Assembly: GCF_033958435.1 (NCBI RefSeq) | Contig: NC_134137.1 | Coordinates: 109,006,501-109,070,500, forward strand | From: Carettochelys insculpta | Taxonomy: Eukaryota; Chordata; Testudines; Carettochelyidae | Direction of reading: 5' to 3' | DNA length: 64,000 nt | Shown here: positions 22,690-34,029 of the stretch, in pieces | Position numbering within the stretch: the stretch's first letter is position 1 | How the letters are laid out: each line of letters starts with the position of its first letter | Position numbers and translations under genes: made by a program | The notes under the pieces: generated by a model | What the model was told of the DNA's origin: nothing | Seen by the model: the letters and a program-made list of their open reading frames with translations, nothing else | Database searches by the model: none

Positions 22690-25374
22690 CAACTGTCCCC
22701 AGAAAGGGTCAACAATGTAAAAGCCACTAGTGTATAACAAAGTACACAGATGCAGTGCTAAAGACCCCAGGAAACCATGACAGAGATGGACCAACCAAGA
22801 ATGAAAAAATGAATTAGTGTGTTGCTTTCCACAACATAAAAAAGGAAGAAAGAAAAAGCTGAATACTACAAGACAACTGAGAAACAAAACCACCTCACGT
22901 CTCAATACCATGGCTTCTCCAACAAAAAGCACAGCATGGAGTCACTGAGGGAGAGACTTTCAGTGAAGAGCAGGATATCTGCTGTTTGACCCTAGCATAT
23001 TCAAAGATTCTCAGTGTTCAGATATTGCAGAAGTTTGCCAGCTGTTCAACTGCCATATTTGCAACTGTGCTATTATAAAATGACCAACTTTATTCCAGCT
23101 TCACTGTGAAGACAGTGGCAGTGTGAACCCAGCAACACCAATAAACAGCAATATTATAAGTGTTGGTAACATATAATGAAACCATTCTAAGGATAATGAG
23201 CCTGTCCATAAGAAACATCATCATTTGAACTTGATAGTAGCTGACACAGAAAAACCACCTACTGCTGGACAGAAGTGCAGTAAAACCCAAGAATTTTATC
23301 ACAGTTCAGAACCAGAATTAAGTCAATAAGAGAGCAGGTGGTAGTCATGGTGTCTTCTGTCCAGAATTCTAACTGAATATAAGGATATATTTCACAGATC
23401 AAGCTCAAGTCAGAAATAGACCCTCCCTCCATATCCAGTCCATGAGATTATCAAAACACAAAGTTACAGGCACTCAGTGAAGAAGTGAGCGGCCAGTCTG
23501 ACAGGAGGCATCATTACAACTGTTGAAATGAAAGCAAAGTAACTTAACAGCCTCATGGCAGTCAGAAAACCATCAGGCAAACTCCAAAACCACTGAACAG
23601 AGCATTGAAAAAAGTCACTACTGATTACCAACAATCGAGGACATACTATTGTGCTTCAGGTTGGAATTTGGATCAGTGAAGGGCCATGTCACAACTTTCC
23701 TTGGAACCCTTGGTGCCTGAAATGCCATAGCTGACCTTCCCTCAGTCCAAACCTTCCACAGAAGTACAAGATGCTGGCTTCCTTTGTCTCCCTAGGTGGA
23801 AAAAATCTTTGCCTAAGCAGATTTCTCACCTATATTCAGTTTCCAGACTTCAAACCATCTCTACCTGTTTGCCTGTTGGGTAAAAGCACCATCTTTCTAA
23901 GCTTGCAAGAGCTCTGTCTCCTGGAGTGAGTTTAGTGTTACATACTAAGATGCCTTCTACACTTGTGCTTATATTCTCTCAATATCAATGACCTTGTTTC
24001 AAGAGGCAGGAGAACTTCATGTTGTTTTTTCTTTCCTGAGGCCTTCCCATTTCCCTAACAGTCTGAATATAAATGGGGCATACATAGTTTGTCATCATAC
24101 CTTGCTTAATTTCATTGGAGATAGGTGGGATAGTCCCCTCCTGTCTGGGAAAGACCTGTTGTTTCCTTTGGTCACAGACTGTAAAGCATAATAATGAGTA
24201 CCCATAATTCCTTATGTACTGTTAATGCATACAATTCACAATTATTTTACTCAGTGTATCATAAATTTTGATAAAACATTTCACTTTATACTTTTATAAT
24301 ATCTAATCAAGCAATCAAATTGCTTAATCACTCAAGGTTCAGACCCTCCCATGCTTATAGTCCAGATGAACTTCCATGATGGGGTATAGATGCCAACCCA
24401 TCTCTTCTTCCCTTACTCCAGTTGGTTAGTTTTACAACTTAGTTCACTTAAAATACAAATTGTCCCAGCCAGATGACTGAGCTGATCATAACAGCAAACA
24501 GAGCTTCTGCCACTTAGGTAGGAAAGATCTGTTTATCAATTCTCCCAACAAACCTGGTTTAAAATACACATTAGCCATAACCCAGCATACAGCCATAACT
24601 ATTCAGACTGCATACATACATCACACAAGATTATTAATTATCTTAAGTGATTAGTTTCTTCATTACATTATGTGACATCTTTTAAGTACATTGAGCTGGG
24701 GTATATTGCAATCATCAGGCTATCTGAAACTCATTAGTGATACCAGTGAGCCCCAGCCCTCTGACACTTGGTTGCTGTAAGGATCACATCTCTCCTCCTA
24801 CAAAACTGAAGGAGAACTAGCTACTGAATGACTCAGAGAGCAGAACAGCTCCTGTTACTATATTCTCCTTCCCCTTCATACAGAAGAAACCTGTTTTTTG
24901 TCATCTTTAGTATCCATAATTTTACCTACAAACTTGTTACAAATATCAGTGATATTCACGGGAGATAGATTTAAATCACCAAAACAAAGCTAAGACAGAC
25001 TGTGATTAGGGTGCACTTAATTTTTGAGTAAGCCCCACTGAACAATTACTTCTGTTTTGAATGTCAAGTGGTTCTAGTCCTGCTCTGTTCCAAAGTGCCT
25101 CTCGTCTGCAACCGAGTCTTGCCATTGGATGCGAAGGATGTACCTCAGGCAACTGTTTATGAAGGTCTGTAGCAAGTGGCTTCTGGGTACCCATCTGGTA
25201 CCCAGATTGACAGAGCCAGACGGGTACCCAGAAGCCACCTGCTAAAAGACAGGCCTCGCAAGGAAGACAAGAGACCACCACTGACCATCACATACAAATC
25301 CCTCCTAAGGCCTCTCCAATGCATCATCAGTGATCTGCAACCCATCCTGAACAATGATCTTTCACTCTCAATTG
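22690..25374. other. No gene seen
   Basis: About 2.7 kb without ORF, RNA gene or repeat that I recognise. Confidence 0.3.
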
Positions 25375-25382
25375 CTTTAGAG

Positions 25383-25787
25383 CTGCAGTGTCCAACATGT
25401 TTACCACATGTAGTGAACAGGACACCATGGTGTGGCAATTCAAGCTCAGGAGCTGCATGTGGCTCTTGGAGCCTTTAAATGCACCTCCTCCTAGACCTGC
25501 ACCAGGGGAGTGTCATCTGCCTGCTCCACACACATGCCCCACTGTTTGGTTGGAGAAGTGTGTGTGGGCTGCAGTGGCAGCTCTGGCGGCCCCAGAGGTG
25601 CCAACGGCTCCAGCAGCAGCAGCTCCAGTGAGTTGCCAGCACTGATTTAGAATGGGAGGCTGAGGGTGGCCTGGCACTGGGGGAGCAGGAGGGCATTCAC
25701 TTAGAACAGGGTGAGGGAACTGTGGAGAATATGGAAGGAAGACAACCACAAGTGTGGCCATCTTTGAATTCTTATTGGACACCGCTG
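25383..25787. mobile_element. hAT element 1 of adjacent pair
   Basis: Inverted ends CTGCAGTGTCCAAC and ATTGGACACCGCTG. It is flanked by ctttagag (25375-25382) and ctttagaa (25788-25795), an 8-bp target duplication of hAT type. GC-rich, non-coding interior. Confidence 0.85.
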
Positions 25788-25795
25788 CTTTAGAA

Positions 25796-26123
25796 TATGG
25801 GTCAGCAACCTCAGCACAGGTGCCAAAAGCAGCACGTAAGTCAACTTTCATGGGCATGTGAGGTGGGAGCTTTGCGCTGCCCCTCTGCCCCCATGCAGCT
25901 AGGAGTTTACTCAAAACATTGCCACTTGGGGATTAACAAAAGACCAGCTAATGATACCAACCACCATCTAAACAGTAAAGTTCTGCATCTTAATTTATTA
26001 ATGAAGCTGTAGTAAGCAGGACTATTAGTGATTTTTAAAATTATCACTGGCACCTGGACCAAAAAGTCAAAGGTCAAAAAGTCAAATTACAGCACTCTAT
26101 CTTGGAAAGTTTGCTGGCTACTG
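25796..26123. mobile_element. hAT element 2 of adjacent pair
   Basis: Ends TATGGGTCAGCAACCT and AGTTTGCTGGCTACTG resemble the hAT terminus CAGTGGTCGGCAACCT. It is flanked by ctttagaa (25788-25795) and ctttagat (26124-26131). It therefore uses the same target word as element 1, immediately next to it. Confidence 0.75.
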
Positions 26124-26555
26124 CTTTAGATGGAATGAATGAAAGAGGGCCCTTTGTTGAGCAATTAATCCAGTCCCAACTTTCAGCAGCTGGAGGTTTA
26201 GGGCTAAGCTTCCTCTAAGCTGCATGGCTGCGCAGCTGCCTAAGCCCCAGACCAGCCCCAAGCTGGAACTACCATGGCTAAGGGAAAGGCACCTCCCACC
26301 TCTCAGCCCTAACCAAGCCCTATCACAGTGACACCCCGCATATAGAGCTGGTTCTAAAGCTGCTGTGGACAGAGAACAGACACCCCTTTCCTGGCCCCCA
26401 CACAACCTAGCTCAGCCCTGCTTCAGCTGGGGGGGAAAAGGTGCTCTCCCATCCCCTCTCTCCCAGACATGCCTACTGGAGCTGCCGCAGCAGCAAAAAA
26501 GCATCTCTTACTGCAGCAGCTCAGGGCCAAATGAGAGGGCTGGGGGAGTCCTTTC

Positions 26556-27152
26556 CAGCATTTCCTGTAAGCTGAGCACTTTAGCTGCTGCCCAGGGGAG
26601 ATAAAGATGCCATCCATCTGATTACCAGATCACCCATAGCTGCCCATGACTGGCAGCATGTGTTTCTATTCATGGTGCACATCCACACACAGGCTGTGTC
26701 TACACTTGCATTCCTCTTTTGAAAGAGGTATGCAAATGAGGGAAACTGAAAATGTAAACGAGGTGCAGATTTGACTATCTGGTACCTCATTTGCATATTC
26801 TTATTTCAAAATAGCTTCTTTCAAAAGAAGAAAACCAGCACAGACACTGCTCTTTCGAAAGTAAACCCCATGTTCAAAAGACTCCTCATTCCCTTTTTTA
26901 TGGGAAGAAGGATTTTTTCGAAGATGGGGTTTACTTTCGAAAGAGCAGTGTCTACACTGGTTTTCTTCTTTCAAAAGAAGCTATTTTGAAATAAGAATAT
27001 GCAAGTGAGGCACCAGATATGCAAATCTCCATCTCATTTGCATTTTCAATTTCCCTCATTTGAATGCCTGTTCTGAAAGAGGAATGCAAGTGTAGACACA
27101 GCCATGCAGTTTATTCTGCCCATAGATGGAAAAAAAAGTGGAGTGAACACTG
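26556..27152. mobile_element. hAT MITE interrupted by palindromic element
   Basis: Starts cagcatttcctgtaagctga and ends gtgaacactg. Without the insert at 26692-27103 it is about 185 bp and parallels the neighbouring copy at 27471-27630. Confidence 0.6.
26692..27103. mobile_element. 412-bp near-perfect palindromic MITE
   Basis: Ends ggctgtgtctacacttgc and gcaagtgtagacacagcc. The inverted arms extend about 190-200 bp towards the centre, including ctctttcgaaagtaaacccc and its complement near the axis (about 26900). It shares the gtctacac terminal motif of the Harbinger elements. Transcripts would form a long hairpin. Confidence 0.85.
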
Positions 27153-27470
27153 CGCTTCTCCCCAGGATAGCATGTATCTCAAACATTTCATTCTTAGCCC
27201 CACCCTAGGGCCTGCATCCTCATCCAGCACCTCAGCCTTGTGCCCCTTCCCACACCCCAACCCCTCAGCCCTACCTGATAGCCCACCTCCCAGAAGTTAA
27301 AGTAGAAAACTGGAAGAAACTCAGGCTACAACAGTGATCAGGAAAATACAGACACTTAAAAAAAAAAGCTGTAGCAGGTCTGATATGCTTACTTTGACAA
27401 CCAGCTTCAGAATTCAAACAATTCAGTACCAAATGGGGATTTGGGCAAGACATCTTCCCCAGGGTACCCA

Positions 27471-27630
27471 CAGTGTTCCTGGTAAGCTGAGTACTTGAGT
27501 GGTCACCCAGTAGAATGTCAAATGCCAACAGCTGATTAGCATGTGCCCACAGCTAGCAGCAAATGTTTCTATTAGTGGTGCACATAAAATTTATTCCACA
27601 CATGGATGGAAAAATTTAGAGGGAATATTG
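27471..27630. mobile_element. Short hAT MITE, uninterrupted copy
   Basis: Starts cagtgttcctggtaagctga and ends aatttagagggaatattg. It is the same family as 26556-27152 but lacks the palindromic insert, so it serves as the empty-site reference. Confidence 0.65.
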
Positions 27631-27860
27631 CCCCCATGACAAAGGGAAGGCAGATTCTGCAAGAAAGACAGTGAAGAGATTGATGACAAAAGCAAAACCA
27701 AACAGGAAGGGACGCACAGAAACTGACAGGTTTGGTTTTCCTGTCCTCTGTTTCCAGTGAGGGTTAGTTTCCTGCAGCCAAGGCCAGGAAAGACACTACA
27801 CAGAAGCAGAGAGAATGCCAAGCTAAGCAGGCACCTTCTTACTTCCAAGAACCCACTCAC

Positions 27861-27962
27861 CTGCGGCTCCTAAGAACGGATGAAGTGATCTTACTCCAAC
27901 GACAGACAGCTGCATAAAGTAGGGACAAATGCATCAGACCAAGCTGCTGCAGGATCCAGGAC
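27861..27962 (-). other. Candidate minus-strand exon (possibly 5' UTR)
   Basis: 102 bp on the minus strand between a strong acceptor (ctgttttctcccag) and a strong donor (GCCGCAG|GTGAGTGG). It sits about 0.8 kb downstream, in minus-strand sense, of the CpG island. No protein family is recognisable in any frame. It may be an untranslated exon of the gene starting at the island, for which GGACT is a positional guess. Confidence 0.4.
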
Positions 27963-28295
27963 CTGGGAGAAAACAGATACAGGGCAGTTGAAGACAAAAG
28001 CCAAAGACAACTCTGTGGTAGCAGCAGTGCAGACGGCCTCAAACTGATAGTTCAGCTTGCCCAGGGCTGTGAAACTATGGCACCAAGGCCAGGAAGACCT
28101 AGAACAAGACTCAGTCACCAGCAGGCCTGATATGGAAAGTCAGGAGATAAAAGGGGATAAAAGCCCACAGAACAGCCCCCAGCAGTGTGTGGCAGCCCTG
28201 GGTAGGGGCACAAACCACCCACAAGAGCTATTGCCCAGACAAGACATTTGCAGGTCAGCCCCCTTGAAGAACTGAAGGAAGGGAAGGGACGGAGA

Positions 28296-28490
28296 CAGGA
28301 AGGGTAGCTCAGCAGTTACAGCGTTGGCCTGTTAAACGTAGGGTTGTAATTTCAATTTAAAGCCACTTCAGGCTCGGTAGCAAATAGGTTTAAAAAAAAA
28401 AAGGGGCCAGGGATGGTGCTTGGTCCTGCTGTAAGTGGCGGGGACTGGCCTGGAGGAGCGCTTAAGGTCCCTCCCAGATCTATGCGATAT
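28296..28490 (+). mobile_element. tRNA-derived SINE
   Basis: Begins aggaagggtagctcagcagt, passes a diverged B box (gggttgtaatttcaattt), an A-run and a tail aaggtccctcccagatctat. Same family as the SINE at 11455-11607. Located just outside the CpG island. Confidence 0.75.
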
Positions 28491-28599
28491 GTATGTGTAA
28501 GGCGGTGGACCAAAGGCCAAGGTGTCTCTGGCCAGCCCAGTCCCAGCCACTCAGCAGGTGCCTGTAGAGAAGCCCCAGCACCGGGTGTTGAGAAGACGG

Positions 28600-29480
28600 T
28601 AGGTGTCACTCCCGCGCACAAGCCGCTTAGGCCCTACAAGCGGTTCCGACTGTCGCCCAGCGGCGCCACTAACTCATTTACCCCTTCACCAGAGCGGTAC
28701 CTGACACTTCGGCAGCAACGGTATAAACAGCCGCGCTTGAAACCAGCTGATTGGTTACAAAGTAGCCCGAGACCCCGCCCTCTCTGCCACGTGCCCTCTT
28801 TAGTCCAATCAGATCGTCTTGGTGGCTGCTGCCTTTATGGGAGGGCCGAAGGGGGGGTCCGGCTTTTTGAATAACGTCACAGCCCACCCAGCCCACTAAC
28901 GTTCTGGCGACAGCCTGACTGTCCGTGCGGCGCTTCTTTGCCAGCCTGGTGCGCGCTGCTTCCGGGCTCCATTGCTGGATGCAGAGCCTGGGCGAGATCT
29001 GCCAAGAGCCCGCAGCGTGAGAGGAGCCAGGCAGCTACACAGGTAGGGGGCGGAGCCAGGGGAGAGGGCGTTGCCGTGGAAACACCCGTGCTCCAGAGCA
29101 TGCGCAGAGCAGGTCCGGCTTTCGTGACGCCGGGCTGGGCCGACGGCCGCCTACGAGCCAGGAAGGGTGCAAGGCGCATGGTCCCAACTCATGCAGTTGG
29201 GACCAGACTGCTGAAGATGCTGCCTCGGTCCTTTTGCTCCCCTTGGCCAACGCACCCGTCCCCTGCTGGGCGAAGGGGCCCTCGTCCCTGGCTGCCGCCG
29301 CCTGCCGTAACCTCCCTGTGCTCCTGGTGCCAGGAGCAGGAACAGGGCACCTTGAAGCTCTTGTCTGCATCTCTGACCTTCCCCCCGCCCCACCCTAGAG
29401 TTTTCTCGCCATATAGCTCACAGACTCCTGAACCCCAAGGCCGTAGCCCCTTTAGGGGAGCAGGCGAGCACAAACGTCCC
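28600..29480. promoter_or_regulatory. CpG island, promoter-like
   Basis: A GC- and CpG-rich block that stands out from AT-rich surroundings. It has CCAAT boxes in both orientations (minus 28750-28754, plus 28805-28809), a CRE-like TAACGTCA at 28872-28879 and GC boxes such as gggcggagcc. A plus-strand donor-like CACAG|GTAGGG follows at about 29040, and a weaker minus-strand donor CAG|GTACCG lies near 28695. The layout fits a CpG-island promoter, possibly firing both ways. In known vertebrates GGACT lies 3' of TMTC4 on the same strand, so its 5' end is one candidate owner; this is inference. Confidence 0.6.
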
Positions 29481-29574
29481 AGGGCCAGGCAGTGGGTTAT
29501 GTGACAGCCCCAGCTTCAGGATCCCTGGGGGCGGGGGAGGACATTTTGACTAAGTCAAACTTTATTTCTCTGTA

Positions 29575-29692
29575 GCAGAGGTAGCCGAGTGAGTCTGCAT
29601 CTTCAAAAACAAGTCGTCTTGTGGCACCTTATAGGCTAACAGATAGTTTGGCACATGAACTTTCATGGGCAAAGACCTGCGTTGTCAGGGGC
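29575..29692 (-). mobile_element. Penelope-type tail fragment
   Basis: Contains gaggtagccgagtgagtctg, gtggcaccttataggctaac and gggcaaagacctgcgttgtc, matching the outer tail of the coding Penelope-like copy. A single arm without coding sequence. Confidence 0.6.
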
Positions 29693-30841
29693 ATGAGTGC
29701 ATCTGTGGGCTTATTTATTTCTGTGGGCTCAGTTTATTTATTTCTATGGGCTCTGTTCCCCAAGAGCAGGGAGGCCTGCAGAGGTTCTTGAGCAGGGAAG
29801 AAAACAGGCCTTCCATTCCCTTCCCCAGGCAAACTGTACAGGCCCAACCTCTCCTGGCCCCACGGCAGAGAGCTAACTTTTTCAGCTTCTACCTTTTTCT
29901 AGCCACCTACTTGCACTTTTTTCCAGAGCACTGTCACACACATTTACTGCCATTCATTTTTGCAGGGGAGCCAACAGAGCTTCATCCCACATGATCAGTA
30001 TTTCAAATGTAGGTAACCAGTTTCCATGATGCCTAGCACAGTCTGAGTGTTGCTGTAAGATATGTGTTTAATTACAAGCAAAAATGAAACCTCTAACAGG
30101 ATAACAAAAAGGCAGATTTATTGGCTTTATTACAGATGCTTGCTTCTTTTTTGGATTAAACTTTTAAAATTGGAATATACTGTTTGCAAATAATTAACAA
30201 TACATCAAGAAATGGAATTCAGTTATCAGCAAAACCACTTATTTAAAATTTCTTACAACCAGATTTCTATAAAATTACACAAGCCCTGAATCATTTCTAA
30301 ACACTGACACATACCAAACACCATGCAAAAACACTGCAATGCATTATTCTAATGGTATGATCGGTCTTTCAGTATATAACTCATGCAGGTACAGGTATCT
30401 GCATATTTAAAAGCAGGAGGTGTACAGTACTTAACCTTTACAGTATTGAAATCTGATTGGTGTTCTTAGTTTAATTCCTTGTAGATTATGGTCTTTCACA
30501 GAACCAAAACTGTTTGTGGAAGGCACATTTGAGACACAGGGCAGGCTGAGTGGTGTGGGCACCAGCCAGGCAGAAGAACATTCTGTGAACAGTTATGCTG
30601 GCAGGTGAGTGTTAGTAGACTGGGTGGGCAGTTTTAAAAGACTCATTTAGGAAACTTACCTTTGAAAACGTCTCAGTTTTGCTCCTAACTGTTGCTGGCT
30701 CCAATTTTATAGATGCATACAGCGCAGCTAGAACACAACTTTTGATAATACTGGTCTTGCTAAGTGCTGCAATTTCGGAACGTTTAGACGCACCTAGAGC
30801 TTGATCTTCAGCAATGTTAAGTACTGACATTTGCAGTTACA
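29693..30841. other. No gene seen
   Basis: AT-rich sequence with no supportable feature. Confidence 0.3.
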
Positions 30842-31568
30842 GGGTGCGTCTACACTAGCCAGCTGCTTCGAAGTAGCTGGCACAATGTCAAAATAGCACG
30901 CGTTACGTCTACACACACTGTGCGCTATTTTAACATTGAAATCGACGTTAGGCGGCGAGGTGTCAAAATTGCTATTGCTATTCAAAGATGGGAATAGCGC
31001 CCTACTTCAATATTCAACGTTGAAGTAAGGCACATGTAGATGATCCGCATCTCGCTACATCGAAATAGCAGGATCCTCCATGGCGGCCATCAGCTGAGGG
31101 GTTGAGAGACGCTCTACCCAGCCCCTGTAGGGCTCTGTGGTTGACATGTGCAGCTGCCCTTAGCCCAGGGCTTCTGGCTGCTGCTGCAGCTGCGGGTCCA
31201 TGCTGTGTGCACAGGGCCTGCAACTGGTTGTCGGCTCTGCAGACCTCGTGCTGTGCAGGCTGTGTGTGTCTGGGAGGGGCCCTTTAAGGGAGCGGCTTGC
31301 TGTTGCCCCAGAAGGGCTAGTCTAGCCTGTGACCCCATCTGCAGGCTTTGCTAGCCCCTTATTTCGACAGGGAGCGCTTGTGTGTGTGGACGCTCCACAT
31401 TTCCTTCCGGGGCTGCTCCTTTCAATTTTCTCCATCACTACTACAACATTGAACGTCGAAAGCACCAGCCCCGGAGGATGTGTAGACGATACATGTCGAA
31501 GTAGCCTATTTCAATGTTCTTACTTCGAAATAGGCTACTTGATGTAGTGTGCTAGTGTAGACGTAGCC
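30842..31568. mobile_element. Internally deleted Harbinger derivative
   Basis: Ends ggtgcgtctacactagcc and gctagtgtagacgtagcc. The right third (gggaggggccctttaaggga, cagaagggct) matches the 3' non-coding zone of both full Harbinger copies (about 18560 and 51597), but both genes are missing. A 727-bp non-autonomous form. Confidence 0.75.
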
Positions 31569-32246
31569 AAAATAAACAGGTAAGTGCTTGGCACATCCTG
31601 AGGCTGGCCCTAAATATGACAAGTTGGACACTTACAAAATGGAAGCTCCCAAAGTTAGTCTGTACTTTTGAAAAGTTTCCACTAGTGAGTCAGTCAAAAA
31701 ATGACTGACAAGTAGTAGATGGCACAGACTCTACCTCCAATCTTGCGGTTTATCCACAGGAGCATGTTGCCTATCTTTGCTCTTTCTTTGGAATTTTGCT
31801 CAAATGAATGAGCAGTTATAAGACCATGCACTTGTGACCTCAGTCTGTTGCCATGGAAACTAACACACTGTTACACATATAGATTTATGACTTCACTGCA
31901 TAAACAGACATAAAAGGACTGGTTAGCTGGCAAAGAGAAACACTAGCCTTCAATCAATTAGCAATGATAGCAAGAAAAAATTTTTTTTAAAAATGTCCAA
32001 GTGGGTTGAGGCTTATAAAATCCCCTTCCTTTGAAAACTCTTGTTATATCTTCTGCATATCCTGTTTTGGATATCCATTGCTCAACAGCAGGGGAACATG
32101 TTCCAATTTAGACTGGTCTCAAGCCATGCAAACAATGGCTATGCTGGTAAGGACCAATGTGAATTGGAATACATTTCCCTATTATACAGTACTATAATTG
32201 CTTCTGCCAGCCACGTGCAAGTCTCATTACCTACAGAGGATGTTCT
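31569..32246. other. No gene seen
   Basis: No supportable gene. Part may belong to the Tigger-like relic that follows. Confidence 0.25.
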
Positions 32247-32575
32247 CCATGGTGACTAAAAAGATGTCAGGTGAAGGAAAGCCCAGTGTAAAGGAGTTTG
32301 TAAGTCCTATGTCATCTTGAACAGTGTGGAAAACTGATGCATCATGGAAAGATGTCACTTTGCAATGAACTGTGTTTAGTGCTGTGCATAGCCAGATGTT
32401 GTCCACAGCTTCATGGGCTTTATTCCTGCCCTCAAGCAACAAACTGTTAGCTTCAAGGAAGCAAAGGAGAAAGATGTACAGAAGTGGTTGGAGCTTCAGG
32501 ATGAGCAACTGATAAAGGAGGAACAGCCTGAGTTGGACCCACAACAGATATCTGAAGAAAGCAAGATGATGTAGG
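32247..32575 (+). pseudogene. Tigger/pogo-type transposase C-terminal relic
   Basis: One plus-strand frame, read through several stops, gives KKMSGEGKPSVKEFV, TDASWKDVTLQ, then PDVVHSF before GFIPALKQQ, and an acidic KEAKEKDVQKWLELQDEQL tail to TAG. This order resembles the end of Tigger-like (pogo, DDE) transposases: VKEFWK…, SW.EVTP…, MN.VWKKLWP, then an acidic Glu-rich tail. At least two stops fall at Trp positions of that motif. The match is from memory and the copy is dead. Confidence 0.55.
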
Positions 32576-32579
32576 GCAG

Positions 32580-33400
32580 GAAGCCAGGAGTCTGAAAACA
32601 AAGAATCTCTGTCCTTTGGCTGGTTGGATGATGGAACTCCTACAGAGCAGTGATCCTTTTTGTGAACAGTCTAACAAAGTTTCCAGGGCTCTTGATGCAG
32701 TAGCTTGCTACAGGGAGCTCTGTCATTCACAGATTCATGCAGGAGAATAGATATCAATAAAATCCTTTTATTAAGATTTCTGCAACCAAAAAGCCAGCCA
32801 CCCAAAAGTCCAAGAAAATGCAGCTGCCATTCCTACCTAAGTTTAGCATAGATGAAAAAGTTGTGTTTTTTCTTTTAAACAATGTTAGTAGGGGATCTAC
32901 ATTGTATTCATTGTTTTGTGTATAAAATGTATAAAACTGTATAATCTTGATGTTGGAAAAAGGAACTGTTCAGGTGAAAATAATATTGTCATAGGTGAGT
33001 GTGGTAAAGTGAATGCATCCCTCTTTATTCCATTATTTGTTATTGGAAAAAATTTCCCAGTATATATTGTTTCAGTAGCCACTGCCCTCTTCAGGAGTGC
33101 AACCCCAAAATATATGGGGGACCCCGAATATCTTTTTCTCTTGCAAGCAGTATTTTCTACACTAATGCAAGATTTAGCGATCAGGTCACTGATTCAAGAG
33201 TTATCAGGTGTGGAAAATTAAACATTTTTAAAAGGTATATTCATAAATATTTGAATAGGCCCAATACCCTGAGAATGATTTCCAAGTTGGGAGGATAAAG
33301 TGGAATATATGGGATTAGCTACTCTATTTAGTGGTCTTGAAAGATGTATTTCATATAAACAGAATCCTGTACATTCTTCAGAAGTGAGTTGAGCTCTGAC
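32580..33400. other. No gene seen
   Basis: AT-rich, no supportable feature. Confidence 0.3.
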
Positions 33401-33404
33401 ATTA

Positions 33405-34025
33405 TGCTCTGCCATAAGTGTATCATTACGGTGTTCATAACTTCTACAGAAAACATAAAACTGCTGGAGTGCTTCCACACACGCGGCCTGAGGTCGATAC
33501 TGCACATTCGATGACAGGACAGAGTTACGAACCTGGAAGTCCTGGACAAAGCAGGAACCATGAGCATCGAAGCCATGATTCTGAAAGCCCAGCTTCGCTG
33601 GACAGGGCACGTCATATGAATGGAGGAATCAAGAATCCCAAAGCAACTCCTCTACAGTGAACTCTCCCAGGGCAAAAGGACTCAAGGTGGGCCTTGCAAG
33701 AGGTATAAAGACTGTGTGAAGGCCAACATTGCTCATACTGGTTTAAAACCAGATCAGCTAGAGCAGCATGCAAAAGACCAAACAGGCTGGCGTGCTCTCG
33801 TACGACACGCATGTGACAAGTTGGAAGAGCAGTGACGTACCCTCCTCACTGATGCTCGTGAGAGGAAGAAAGCAACAGCAGAGCTGCACCCACGGAGCCA
33901 GGACAATTCCCTTGCCCCCACTGTGAACGCCCATGCCGTTCAAAGCTTGGATTCCTCAGCCACATGCAAGTCCACAACTGATGAGCCTGTGCAAGCTCAA
34001 GACGTCATCGTCAGACACGACATAC
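33405..34025 (+). mobile_element. LINE 3'-end relic, second family
   Basis: The plus strand encodes, in pieces, a post-RT region: TRGLRSILHIR, VTNLEVLDKAGTMSIEAMIL, KAQLRWTGHVI, then frame 33620-33835 with IPKQLLYSELSQGKRTQGGP and a degraded finger near the end. The order matches the region after the catalytic RT core in the larger LINE at 5.6-9.1 kb, but the sequence differs enough to be another subfamily. 5'-truncated, several stops. Confidence 0.75.
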
Positions 34026-34029
34026 TACC

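Noticed and set aside
28938..29504. 188-codon ORF in the CpG island
   Set aside because: Open frames are expected in GC-rich DNA; several frames on both strands are open and no family is recognisable.
32227..32601. 124-codon minus-strand ORF
   Set aside because: Antisense to the Tigger-like transposase relic, which explains the region better.
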